In this document: positions 1 through 5,702 of the stretch, piece after piece | Position numbering within the stretch: position 1 is the stretch's first letter | Layout: each line of letters begins with the position of its first letter | Source of the DNA: Desulfuromusa sp. | GTDB taxonomy: Bacteria; Desulfobacterota; Desulfuromonadia; Desulfuromonadales; Geopsychrobacteraceae | Length of the DNA stretch: 10,328 bases | NCBI GenBank assembly: GCA_029934755.1 | Contig: JAOZLQ010000076.1 | Location: 1 to 10,328 of the forward strand | Direction of reading: 5' to 3' | Notes under the pieces: generated by a model | Database searches by the model: none | Told to the model about the DNA's origin: nothing | What the model saw: the letters and a program-made list of their open reading frames with translations, nothing else | Made by a program: the position numbers and the translations under genes

Positions 1-50
1 TTGCGTTATAATTGAAACAATCCAGGTTTCATGCCGGAGCCTGTTGAAGC

Positions 51-57
51 AAGGAGG
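51..57 (+). promoter_or_regulatory. Ribosome binding site of hpf
   Basis: AAGGAGG is a full Shine-Dalgarno match, seven bases before the ATG at 65. It rules out the in-frame TTG at 44, which lies upstream of the site, and so fixes the start of hpf. Confidence 0.85.
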
Positions 58-64
58 TTGCCCT

Positions 65-613
65 ATGCAAATTGCCGTTACCTTCCGTCACATGGAGAGC
101 AGTGATGCTATTCGCAGTTATGTGGAAGAAAAACTGGGCCGGGTTAAAAAGTATATTGATGAACCAATTGATGCCCAGGTAGTTTTGTCAGTCCAGAAAA
201 AGATAAACCATCGAGCCGAGGTTACCATGGTCGCAAAGGGATTGACCATGAAGAGTACCGAAAGCAAGGACGATATGTATGCTGCCATTGATTTGATGGT
301 CGATAAAATTGAACGGCAGCTGAAACGCTATAAAGATAAGTTGAAGAAGCATAAAGGGGGAGAAGGACTCCAGCGGCAGTTGGAAAAAACTGTTTATGCT
401 GCAGCGAGTGTTGATGAAGGAATTGATAAGCCTGAAATTATCCGCAGTCACTCCTTCTTTGTTAAACCGATGTCGGTGGAAGAGGCGGTCATGCAGATGG
501 ATCTTCTGAATAAGGATTTTCTTGCCTTTACTGATGATAACTCTGAAGAAATGAATGTTGTTTATCGGCGCAAAGATGGAAATTATGGTTTAATTGTTCC
601 CCATCGGGGTTAA
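65..613 (+). CDS. hpf: Ribosome hibernation promoting factor, long form (HPF)
   Basis: A 182-residue cytoplasmic protein that binds the small ribosomal subunit and drives inactive 70S ribosomes to pair as 100S particles when growth slows. Residues 1-95 form the S30AE/YfiA domain: it opens with the typical MQIAVTFRHMESSDAIRSY, and has a basic helix near 83-97 (ERQLKRYKDKLKKHK). A linker of about 30 residues leads to a C-terminal domain from about 125 (IIRSHSFFVKPMSVEEAV) to the end (YRRKDGNYGLIVPH), which is the dimerisation domain that distinguishes long HPF from the short gamma-proteobacterial HPF/RaiA. The start at 65 is chosen because of the AAGGAGG site at 51-57. In many proteobacteria this gene sits between rpoN and ptsN; ptsN does follow here, across a terminator. 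Family assignment is firm; the rpoN neighbour is only expected. Confidence 0.95.
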   Translation: MQIAVTFRHMESSDAIRSYVEEKLGRVKKYIDEPIDAQVVLSVQKKINHRAEVTMVAKGLTMKSTESKDDMYAAIDLMVDKIERQLKRYKDKLKKHKGGEGLQRQLEKTVYAAASVDEGIDKPEIIRSHSFFVKPMSVEEAVMQMDLLNKDFLAFTDDNSEEMNVVYRRKDGNYGLIVPHRG

Positions 614-624
614 GTATTTGTGAA

Positions 625-665
625 ACGGGTCTTTTTCTTAAGGTGAAAAAGACCCGTATTTTTTT
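625..665 (+). terminator. Intrinsic terminator after hpf, 5' of ptsN
   Basis: A perfect 13-bp inverted repeat (ACGGGTCTTTTTC at 625-637 and its complement at 645-657) with a 7-base loop is followed by an A and seven T residues (659-665). This is a textbook rho-independent terminator. It lies 11 bases after the hpf stop and ends only 23 bases before the ptsN start, so it should separate hpf from the PTS genes or act as a partial terminator/attenuator for them. Confidence 0.9.
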
Positions 666-688
666 CCTGACCAAATAAGATTGTGATT

Positions 689-1150
689 ATGAAAATATCT
701 GAACTACTGGATCCACAGGCTATTGTTGCTGATTTGCAAGCTAAAGATAAACCTGGTGCTCTTGTTGAGTTGGCCGATTCGTTGATTTCCTGTGAGCCTT
801 CTTTGAACCGAGATGATGTTATTGCTGTTCTGCAAGAGCGGGAAAAACTTGGCAGTACTGGAATCGGTGATGGCGTTGCAATCCCCCACGGTAAATTGTC
901 AGGAATCCCTGAGCTGAAACTGGTCTTTGGACGGAGTCATTCCGGGGTTGATTTTGAGTCAATGGATGGGCAACCGGCCCATCTGTTCTTCTTGTTGATT
1001 GCGCCAGAGGAATCTGTGGGTGTTCATCTGAAAACGTTGGCGAGGATTTCTAAGTTATTAAAGGATGCTTCTGTTAGAAAAAAACTGATGGATGCTCCTG
1101 ACCAAAAAGCTATCTATCGGGTTATCCTTGATGATGAGGGACAAGCCTGA
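689..1150 (+). CDS. ptsN: PTS nitrogen-regulatory EIIA (EIIA-Ntr, PtsN)
   Basis: A 153-residue single-domain protein of the fructose/mannitol EIIA fold. In proteobacteria it is a regulatory phosphoprotein rather than a transporter part: its phosphorylation state controls partners such as K+ transport and sigma-54-linked or metabolic functions. The opening MKISELLDPQAIVADL is typical of PtsN. The phosphoacceptor His67 lies in GVAIPHGK, after the usual REKLGSTGIGDG segment, and the region 107-130 (APEESVGVHLKTLARISKLL) matches the family. The ATG at 689 is preferred to the in-frame GTG at 683 because the protein begins with the conserved MKI; the ribosome binding site is weak for both. It sits directly behind the hpf terminator and 48 bases ahead of hprK. 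Its likely phosphate donor is the HPr at 5436. The regulated target is not visible here. Confidence 0.95.
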   Translation: MKISELLDPQAIVADLQAKDKPGALVELADSLISCEPSLNRDDVIAVLQEREKLGSTGIGDGVAIPHGKLSGIPELKLVFGRSHSGVDFESMDGQPAHLFFLLIAPEESVGVHLKTLARISKLLKDASVRKKLMDAPDQKAIYRVILDDEGQA

Positions 1151-1198
1151 TTTCGGGGAACTCTTGTTACCATTGTTGTTGATCAGGTTTTTAATATT

Positions 1199-2173
1199 AT
1201 GCCAAAACTCACTATTCAGGAAATTCTTGATGAAAAGGAAGCAGGTCTTGACCTCGAACTGTTGTCTGGTGCGGGTGGGCTATCTAATACCATCTCGGTT
1301 CCTCGAATTCAGAAACCAGGTCTTGCCTTGGCAGGTTATACCGACAGCTTGCATCCAGATCGAGTACAAATAATTGGTTCCACAGAATTAAGTTTTTTAA
1401 ACACGTTGTCTGAGCAAAAAGCCATTGAGACGATACGTGAACTTTGTCAACAGAACCTCTCCTGTTTGATCGTCACTAAAAATCAGGAAATTCCAGAATA
1501 TCTGATTGAGCAGACTGAAGCCGGAAATACTCCACTTCTGCGGACTAAGCATCTCAGCTCTAATTTTATTGCTCTGCTGACCCGTTTTTTGGAAGAACGT
1601 TTGCTTCCGACTTCAACTCTTCACGGTGTGTTGGTTGATATTCTTGGTATCGGTGTTTTGCTTCAAGGTAAGAGTGGAGTTGGTAAAAGTGAATGCGCTC
1701 TTGATCTTATCCTCCGTGGTTATCGTTTGGTTGCTGACGATATTATCAAGGTACGGTTTAAGCTCCCTGCGGTCGTTTTTGGTGAGGGGATGGATTTACT
1801 TCATTACCATATGGAAATTCGTGGTTTGGGTATTCTCAACATTAAGCATCTTTTTGGCGTTGCTGCAATTCGAGAACGCAAAAAAATCGATCTGGTTGTG
1901 GAACTGGTTAAATGGGAAGATGGCAAAGAATATGATCGTTTGGGAGTGGACGAAAAAACGTACGATATCCACGGAGTTAACTTGCCATTTGTACGAATAC
2001 CAGTTGCACCAGGGCGGAACATTAGTACCATAGTCGAAGTTGCTGCACGAAATCAGCTGCTGAAGGAAATGGGCTATCATAGTGCTCGTGAATTTCAAGA
2101 GTTGCTGGAAAAACGGATGGCTACAGCGGCACATCTTCATTCCCATACGATTATTGGGGATAATCTGGAATGA
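1199..2173 (+). CDS. hprK: HPr kinase/phosphorylase
   Basis: A 324-residue bifunctional enzyme that phosphorylates HPr on Ser46 using ATP or pyrophosphate and removes that phosphate by phosphorolysis. Residues 1-125 are the N-terminal domain; the catalytic P-loop domain follows, with His142 in LHGVLVD, the Walker A motif GKSGVGKS (157-164), the acidic pair Asp180-Asp181 in LVADD, the HprK signature EIRGLGILN (206-214) and the C-terminal PVAPGRN (268-274). All catalytic elements are present. The first P-loop variable position is Lys, where Firmicute enzymes usually have Asp. Length is normal (about 310-325). The start has only a weak AGG 11 bases upstream, so translation may depend on ptsN read-through. 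The stop overlaps the rapZ start as ATGA. Its substrate is almost certainly the HPr encoded at 5436, which carries Ser46. Confidence 0.96.
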   Translation: MPKLTIQEILDEKEAGLDLELLSGAGGLSNTISVPRIQKPGLALAGYTDSLHPDRVQIIGSTELSFLNTLSEQKAIETIRELCQQNLSCLIVTKNQEIPEYLIEQTEAGNTPLLRTKHLSSNFIALLTRFLEERLLPTSTLHGVLVDILGIGVLLQGKSGVGKSECALDLILRGYRLVADDIIKVRFKLPAVVFGEGMDLLHYHMEIRGLGILNIKHLFGVAAIRERKKIDLVVELVKWEDGKEYDRLGVDEKTYDIHGVNLPFVRIPVAPGRNISTIVEVAARNQLLKEMGYHSAREFQELLEKRMATAAHLHSHTIIGDNLE

Positions 2174-3030
2174 ATAGACGGTTGTTGATTATTACGGGTC
2201 TATCTGGTTCCGGAAAAAGTACAGCTGCCAGAGTGCTTGAGGATCAAGGTTTTTTTGTGGTTGATAATTTGCCGCTAGTGATGCTTCCAGATTTCATGCA
2301 ACGTGTTGGAGAGGGGCTGAATTTAGACGCAGGGGTTGCGGTTGTAATAGATGTTCGTAATCGTGGTTTTCTGACAGATTATGCTGAAATATTTAATCAA
2401 TTAAAGCAGGATGGATATACACTGGATATCTTGTTTTTTGAAGCTGCAGACTCAGTCTTGCAGCGACGCTATTCAGAGACTCGCCGTTCTCATCCTCTGG
2501 CGGGTTCTGAGACCGTTCAGGAGGGAATAGAAAGAGAACGTCAGCAACTCCATCTATTGCGGAATAGCGCGACGAAGATCATCGATAGTAGTAACCTGAA
2601 TTCACGTCAGTTGCGAGATCTGATACTTACTTATTTAGGCGAAAAGCATCAATCTTTACTTATTGTCAGTCTGGAGTCGTTTGGTTATCGCTACGGACTT
2701 CCACCGGCCGCAGATTTAGTGTTTGATGTCCGTTTTTTGCCTAATCCCCATTATATTGATGAACTGAGGCCTCTTACGGGGTTGAATCCGAAATTGCGCG
2801 AATATGTTATCTCACAGCCGGCTTGCCGTGATTTTCGCCGTTACCTGGACCCTCTGCTTGGTTTTTTGTTGCCTCACTATTGTGCTGAGGGGAAAAGTTA
2901 TTTGACCGTTGCCATCGGATGTACGGGTGGGCGACACCGAAGCGTTTCGATTGTTGAAGACCTCTATAGAAGTTTCCCTGAACCGGATGTTGTTCTACGG
3001 ATTAACCATCGTGATATTGACAAAGGGTAA
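2170..3030 (+). CDS. rapZ: RapZ/YvcJ-family P-loop nucleotide-binding adaptor
   Basis: A 286-residue protein of the RapZ (YhbJ/YvcJ) family. In Escherichia coli RapZ binds small RNAs and RNase E to control glucosamine-6-phosphate synthase; in Bacillus the homologue hydrolyses nucleotides. The N-terminal domain has Walker A GLSGSGKST (10-18), followed by FFVVDNLP (28-35), DVRNR (61-65) and RRYSETRRSHPL (99-110). The C-terminal domain, which carries RNA and metabolite binding in E. coli, has SFGYRYGLP (170-178), RFLPNPHYIDELRPLTG (188-204), GCTGGRHRSV (250-259) and the terminal NHRDI. Length is the family norm. It overlaps hprK by four bases and is three bases from the EIIA gene, so expression is coupled. 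Family assignment is firm; whether it acts on a small RNA or on the PTS in this organism cannot be read from the sequence. Confidence 0.95.
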   Translation: MNRRLLIITGLSGSGKSTAARVLEDQGFFVVDNLPLVMLPDFMQRVGEGLNLDAGVAVVIDVRNRGFLTDYAEIFNQLKQDGYTLDILFFEAADSVLQRRYSETRRSHPLAGSETVQEGIERERQQLHLLRNSATKIIDSSNLNSRQLRDLILTYLGEKHQSLLIVSLESFGYRYGLPPAADLVFDVRFLPNPHYIDELRPLTGLNPKLREYVISQPACRDFRRYLDPLLGFLLPHYCAEGKSYLTVAIGCTGGRHRSVSIVEDLYRSFPEPDVVLRINHRDIDKG

Positions 3031-3033
3031 TGG

Positions 3034-3441
3034 ATGATTGGTTTGGTGGTTGTGACCCATGTTCGTTTAGCTGATGAATTATTGCATGCTGCGGAGCTGA
3101 TACTTGGTCCGCTTGAGGGGGTTGTGGCGGTCAGTATAGATCCTGATATGTCAGTTGACGTTGCTACAAAGGAGCTGCAGAAAGCTGTGAATCTGGTTGG
3201 AAAAGATGGTGATGGGATAATAATTTTAACGGATTTGTTTGGTGGTACACCGACAAATATCAGCGCTGATTTACTCTGTGCGGGGTCAGTTGAAATTCTT
3301 ACCGGGGTGAATTTACCCATGTTGATCAAAGGGGTTAGTGTCCGGGTCAATCATGATTTGGACGGACTGGCAGCGCTACTTAAAGATTATGCTCAAAACG
3401 CAATCATACGTCCTTCTGAATTGCTACGTGCAGTTCGCTAG
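3034..3441 (+). CDS. Mannose-family PTS EIIA component
   Basis: A 135-residue cytoplasmic phosphocarrier that takes phosphate from HPr and gives it to EIIB. The phosphoacceptor is His9 in VVVTH, and the companion Asp67 sits in TDLFGGTPTN (66-75), the family hallmark. It is a stand-alone EIIA, whereas E. coli ManX fuses EIIA and EIIB. AAAGGG at 3022-3027, six bases before the ATG, supports the start; the gap from rapZ is three bases. EIIB, EIIC and EIID follow in order. No symbol is given because the transported sugar is unknown. Confidence 0.94.
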   Translation: MIGLVVVTHVRLADELLHAAELILGPLEGVVAVSIDPDMSVDVATKELQKAVNLVGKDGDGIIILTDLFGGTPTNISADLLCAGSVEILTGVNLPMLIKGVSVRVNHDLDGLAALLKDYAQNAIIRPSELLRAVR

Positions 3442-3452
3442 GACGATTTGTT

Positions 3453-3456
3453 GGAG
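3453..3456 (+). promoter_or_regulatory. Ribosome binding site of the EIIB gene
   Basis: GGAG five bases before the ATG at 3462. It favours that codon over the TTG at 3459, which would leave only two bases of spacing. Confidence 0.6.
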
Positions 3457-3461
3457 AATTG

Positions 3462-3956
3462 ATGAGTCTTGTTTTAACTCGCATTGATAATCGTTTAATC
3501 CATGGTCAGGTTTTGGAAGCCTGGGTTCCATTTGTTAAGGCCGATTGTATTGTTGTTGCCAATGATGATATCGCTGCTAAACCATTGAAAAAGTTGATGA
3601 TGAAGGCTTCAGTTCCCAGCCGGATGCGGGTTGAAATTGGTACCGTTGCAGAATCCGTGGCACTATTAAAATCAAACCAACTTGATCGCTGTAAAGTCCT
3701 CTTGTTGTTCGGTACAACGTCAGATGCCGTACGTGCTTATCGTGAAGGCTTAGCTTTTAACCAACTTAATCTTGGTAATTTACAGGCAAATAAAGGCAAA
3801 GCACGACTTAGTTGTACCCTGTTTTTAGACCCCACTGATTTGGATGATTTGGAATTGCTGGATCAAGCAGGTATTAGAATTACCTCCCGTTGTATCCCGG
3901 CAGATAGTGAGCGATTCTGGCGTAAATTGATACCCGTTTATAAAGGGAGAGTGTAA
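3462..3956 (+). CDS. Mannose/sorbose-family PTS EIIB component
   Basis: A 164-residue cytoplasmic phosphotransfer subunit that receives phosphate from EIIA and passes it to the sugar during uptake. The N-terminal signature RIDNRLIHGQV (7-17) contains the phosphoacceptor His14. The rest is a Rossmann-like fold typical of EIIB-Sor: VVANDDIA (31-38), a middle segment LLLFGTTSDAV (80-90) and NLGNLQ (103-108). Length is normal. The ATG at 3462 is preferred to the in-frame TTG at 3459 because GGAG at 3453-3456 is five bases away from the ATG but only two from the TTG. The gap from EIIA is 20 bases and the stop overlaps the EIIC start (TAATG). Sugar specificity cannot be inferred. Confidence 0.94.
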   Translation: MSLVLTRIDNRLIHGQVLEAWVPFVKADCIVVANDDIAAKPLKKLMMKASVPSRMRVEIGTVAESVALLKSNQLDRCKVLLLFGTTSDAVRAYREGLAFNQLNLGNLQANKGKARLSCTLFLDPTDLDDLELLDQAGIRITSRCIPADSERFWRKLIPVYKGRV

Positions 3957-4645
3957 TGGCTATCAATTTAGCTTTTGGTGCTTTGATCTCTTTGATCTGC
4001 GGGCTGGATCGAGTGGCAATTTTACAAATTATGATTTCAAGGCCGATTGTGGCGGCTCCCCTGACAGGTTTGCTTCTTGGGGAACCTCTGGTGGGGTTGC
4101 AAATCGGGGTGATGGTTGAATTACTCTGGCTAGCTAGATTGCCTGTAGGGGCAGCGGTTCCACCTGATGACACCCAAGTGGCAATTGCCAGCAGTGTTTT
4201 GGCAATTGTTTTGGGGCAAAGGTTCAATACTTCAGGAATTGAGTTGCTCCTTCTTTGTTTGTTGATTGCTATTCCCCTTGGCAAGGTTGGGCAATACTTT
4301 GATCATTATGCCAGACAATATAATGTCCGGTTGATAAGGTATGTTGATTCAGCTCTTGATCGTAGTTCTTTGCTGGTAGCGGAACTGCAGCATTTGCGTG
4401 GGTTGACCAGCTTCTCTCTCGCTGCAATAGGGACTTACGCAGTTATTCTATCTGGTGGATTGTTGATTATTCCCTTCCTCTGGCCCTTTCTTCAGCAGCC
4501 ACTGAGCTATTCATCCGCTTGGATTCAATTGTCTCTGCCGTTAGTCGGGATTGCTGTTATCTTGGGAACAATTAATGTCAGTAGGGCGATCACTCTTTTT
4601 TGTGCCTCTTTTTGTATGTCTTTTCTATTGATGTGGCTGGTGTAG
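3956..4645 (+). CDS. Mannose/sorbose-family PTS EIIC membrane component
   Basis: A 229-residue integral membrane subunit that forms the sugar path together with EIID. The best family evidence is the N-terminal third: ISRPIVAAPLTGLLLGEPLVG (starting at 27) followed by GVMVELLWL (51-59) and GAAVPPDDTQVA (65-76), which line up with the conserved EIIC-Sor core including the Glu and Asp near the substrate site. Hydrophobic segments lie at about 4-20, 31-60, 76-87, 95-112, 153-178, 190-204 and 210-229. At 229 residues it is shorter than E. coli ManY (about 266), with the shortfall mainly toward the C terminus. It overlaps EIIB by one base; EIID starts two bases after its stop. Function as a permease half is firm from context; substrate is unknown. 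Confidence 0.9.
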   Translation: MAINLAFGALISLICGLDRVAILQIMISRPIVAAPLTGLLLGEPLVGLQIGVMVELLWLARLPVGAAVPPDDTQVAIASSVLAIVLGQRFNTSGIELLLLCLLIAIPLGKVGQYFDHYARQYNVRLIRYVDSALDRSSLLVAELQHLRGLTSFSLAAIGTYAVILSGGLLIIPFLWPFLQQPLSYSSAWIQLSLPLVGIAVILGTINVSRAITLFCASFCMSFLLMWLV

Positions 4646-4647
4646 AA

Positions 4648-5436
4648 ATGATTATCTCGCGAAAGACCCGTCTGCATATATGGTTTCGATTACTGTTGCT
4701 ACAGGCCAGTTGGAATTTTGAAAGATTACAGGGTATTGGTTTTTTCTATGTGCTCTTGCCCGGGCTGAGGAAGCTCTATAGTAAGGAAAAATTGCTGGAG
4801 GTCAGTCGTAAGTATACCGGTTATTTTAATACCCATGTTTATCTAGCTCCTATGGTTGCTGGTGCAGTTTTGAAGTTGGAAGAAGATCAAGCTTCCGGGG
4901 TTGCAGATCCAACAGTAGAGGTTGATGATTTTAAAGAGATGGTTGCAGCACCCTATGCGGCTATCGGGGATGCGCTATTCTGGGGCGGTTTACGTCCATT
5001 AGCAGCTGGAGTGGCTCTATTCTTTGCAGTAAAAGGAATTCTCTGGGCTCCGCTAATTTTTATATTGATTTATAATCTGGTGCCAACTTGGTTTAGAACG
5101 GTATTTTTTGTCCGTGGCTATCGACAAGGGATGGAATCTGTTGAGCTTATACAAAAACATAGATTGCCAGACTGGGCTATTCATACCAAGGAAACTGCGA
5201 TAGTTGTTCTTGGTGGGTTGAGTGCCTTTATGGTTTTTACTCAGCTAACTCAACATCAATTGCCAAGTTGGCTGGGGTTGTTGACCCTCATCCCAATGGT
5301 CATGCTGGGGTTGGTTGCACGCAAAGGTTTATCGACGCTATTTCTGGTGTTTATAACGGTCAGCTGTATTTTTTTAATCGGTTTATTCTGGGCTGATGTG
5401 GTTTATCTTTTTACTTCATGGGGGGCAAGGGAATAA
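4648..5436 (+). CDS. Mannose-family PTS EIID membrane component
   Basis: A 262-residue membrane subunit that partners EIIC. Recognisable family segments are LLLQASWNFERLQGIGFFYV (16-35), YFNTHVYLAPMVAG (59-72), a cytoplasmic stretch, and APYAAIGDALFWGGLRPL (101-118), the most conserved EIID motif. Hydrophobic spans follow at about 117-147 (probably two), 184-203, 207-225 and 229-248. Length is slightly below the usual 270-285. The open frame extends back to 4600 inside EIIC, but the ATG at 4648 is chosen since the protein then begins just before the conserved region and two bases after the EIIC stop; no strong ribosome binding site is seen, which fits coupling to EIIC. Its stop overlaps the HPr start by one base (TAATG). 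Confidence 0.92.
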   Translation: MIISRKTRLHIWFRLLLLQASWNFERLQGIGFFYVLLPGLRKLYSKEKLLEVSRKYTGYFNTHVYLAPMVAGAVLKLEEDQASGVADPTVEVDDFKEMVAAPYAAIGDALFWGGLRPLAAGVALFFAVKGILWAPLIFILIYNLVPTWFRTVFFVRGYRQGMESVELIQKHRLPDWAIHTKETAIVVLGGLSAFMVFTQLTQHQLPSWLGLLTLIPMVMLGLVARKGLSTLFLVFITVSCIFLIGLFWADVVYLFTSWGARE

Positions 5437-5702
5437 TGCAAAATCGCAGTTTTACAATAAAAAATCGTCTTGGTCTGCATGCGAGGGCAGCAGCACAACT
5501 TGTGCAAACAGCTAATAAATTTAGTTCTGAAGTTGTTCTTCTCAAGGAAGATGTTGAGGTTAATGGGAAGAGTATTATGGGGATTTTACTGCTTGCAGCA
5601 CCACGGGGTACAGATATTGTGGTGACGGTGGATGGTGTGGATGAAGAGCACGCGATGATGACTATCGCAGAATTAATCGAGGATGGTTTTGGGGAAGATT
5701 AG
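5436..5702 (+). CDS. ptsH: Phosphocarrier protein HPr
   Basis: An 88-residue cytoplasmic phosphocarrier. His15 lies in GLHARAAAQL (13-22) and accepts phosphate from enzyme I; Ser46 lies in NGKSIMGILLLAA (43-55) and is the HprK target. Both numbering positions match classical HPr exactly, and the residues around Ser46 match the HprK recognition context. The ATG at 5436 is preferred to the ATG at 5418 because the conserved domain begins there and AAGG (5427-5430) is five bases upstream; this start overlaps the EIID stop by one base. The 3' end overlaps the start of ptsI. HPr is expected to serve both EIIA-Man and EIIA-Ntr, and no second HPr is present in the window. Confidence 0.96.
   Translation: MQNRSFTIKNRLGLHARAAAQLVQTANKFSSEVVLLKEDVEVNGKSIMGILLLAAPRGTDIVVTVDGVDEEHAMMTIAELIEDGFGED

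Noticed and set aside
7..12. TATAAT, a perfect -10 hexamer upstream of hpf.
   Set aside because: The matching -35 region would lie outside the window, and the hexamer may fall inside the end of an upstream gene. Not enough to call a promoter.
1..15. Frame 1 reads Leu-Arg-Tyr-Asn-stop, which could be the last codons of rpoN, the usual neighbour of hpf.
   Set aside because: Four codons cannot identify a gene; the suggestion rests only on expected gene order. The flanking sequence would settle it.
44..64. Upstream in-frame TTG start for hpf.
   Set aside because: It would place the strong AAGGAGG site inside the coding region; the ATG at 65 has ideal spacing and begins the conserved domain.
1151..1198. 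Possible promoter before hprK (TTGTTA and TAATAT hexamer-like elements).
   Set aside because: Spacings are 22 or 13 bases, outside the workable range, and the gap is only 48 bases in an AT-rich context.
2964..3350. 128-residue open frame on the minus strand over rapZ and EIIA-Man.
   Set aside because: It is antisense to two conserved genes, has low-complexity Ser/Thr-rich composition and matches no family I know. The same holds for minus-strand frames at 3880-4284 and 5778-6170.
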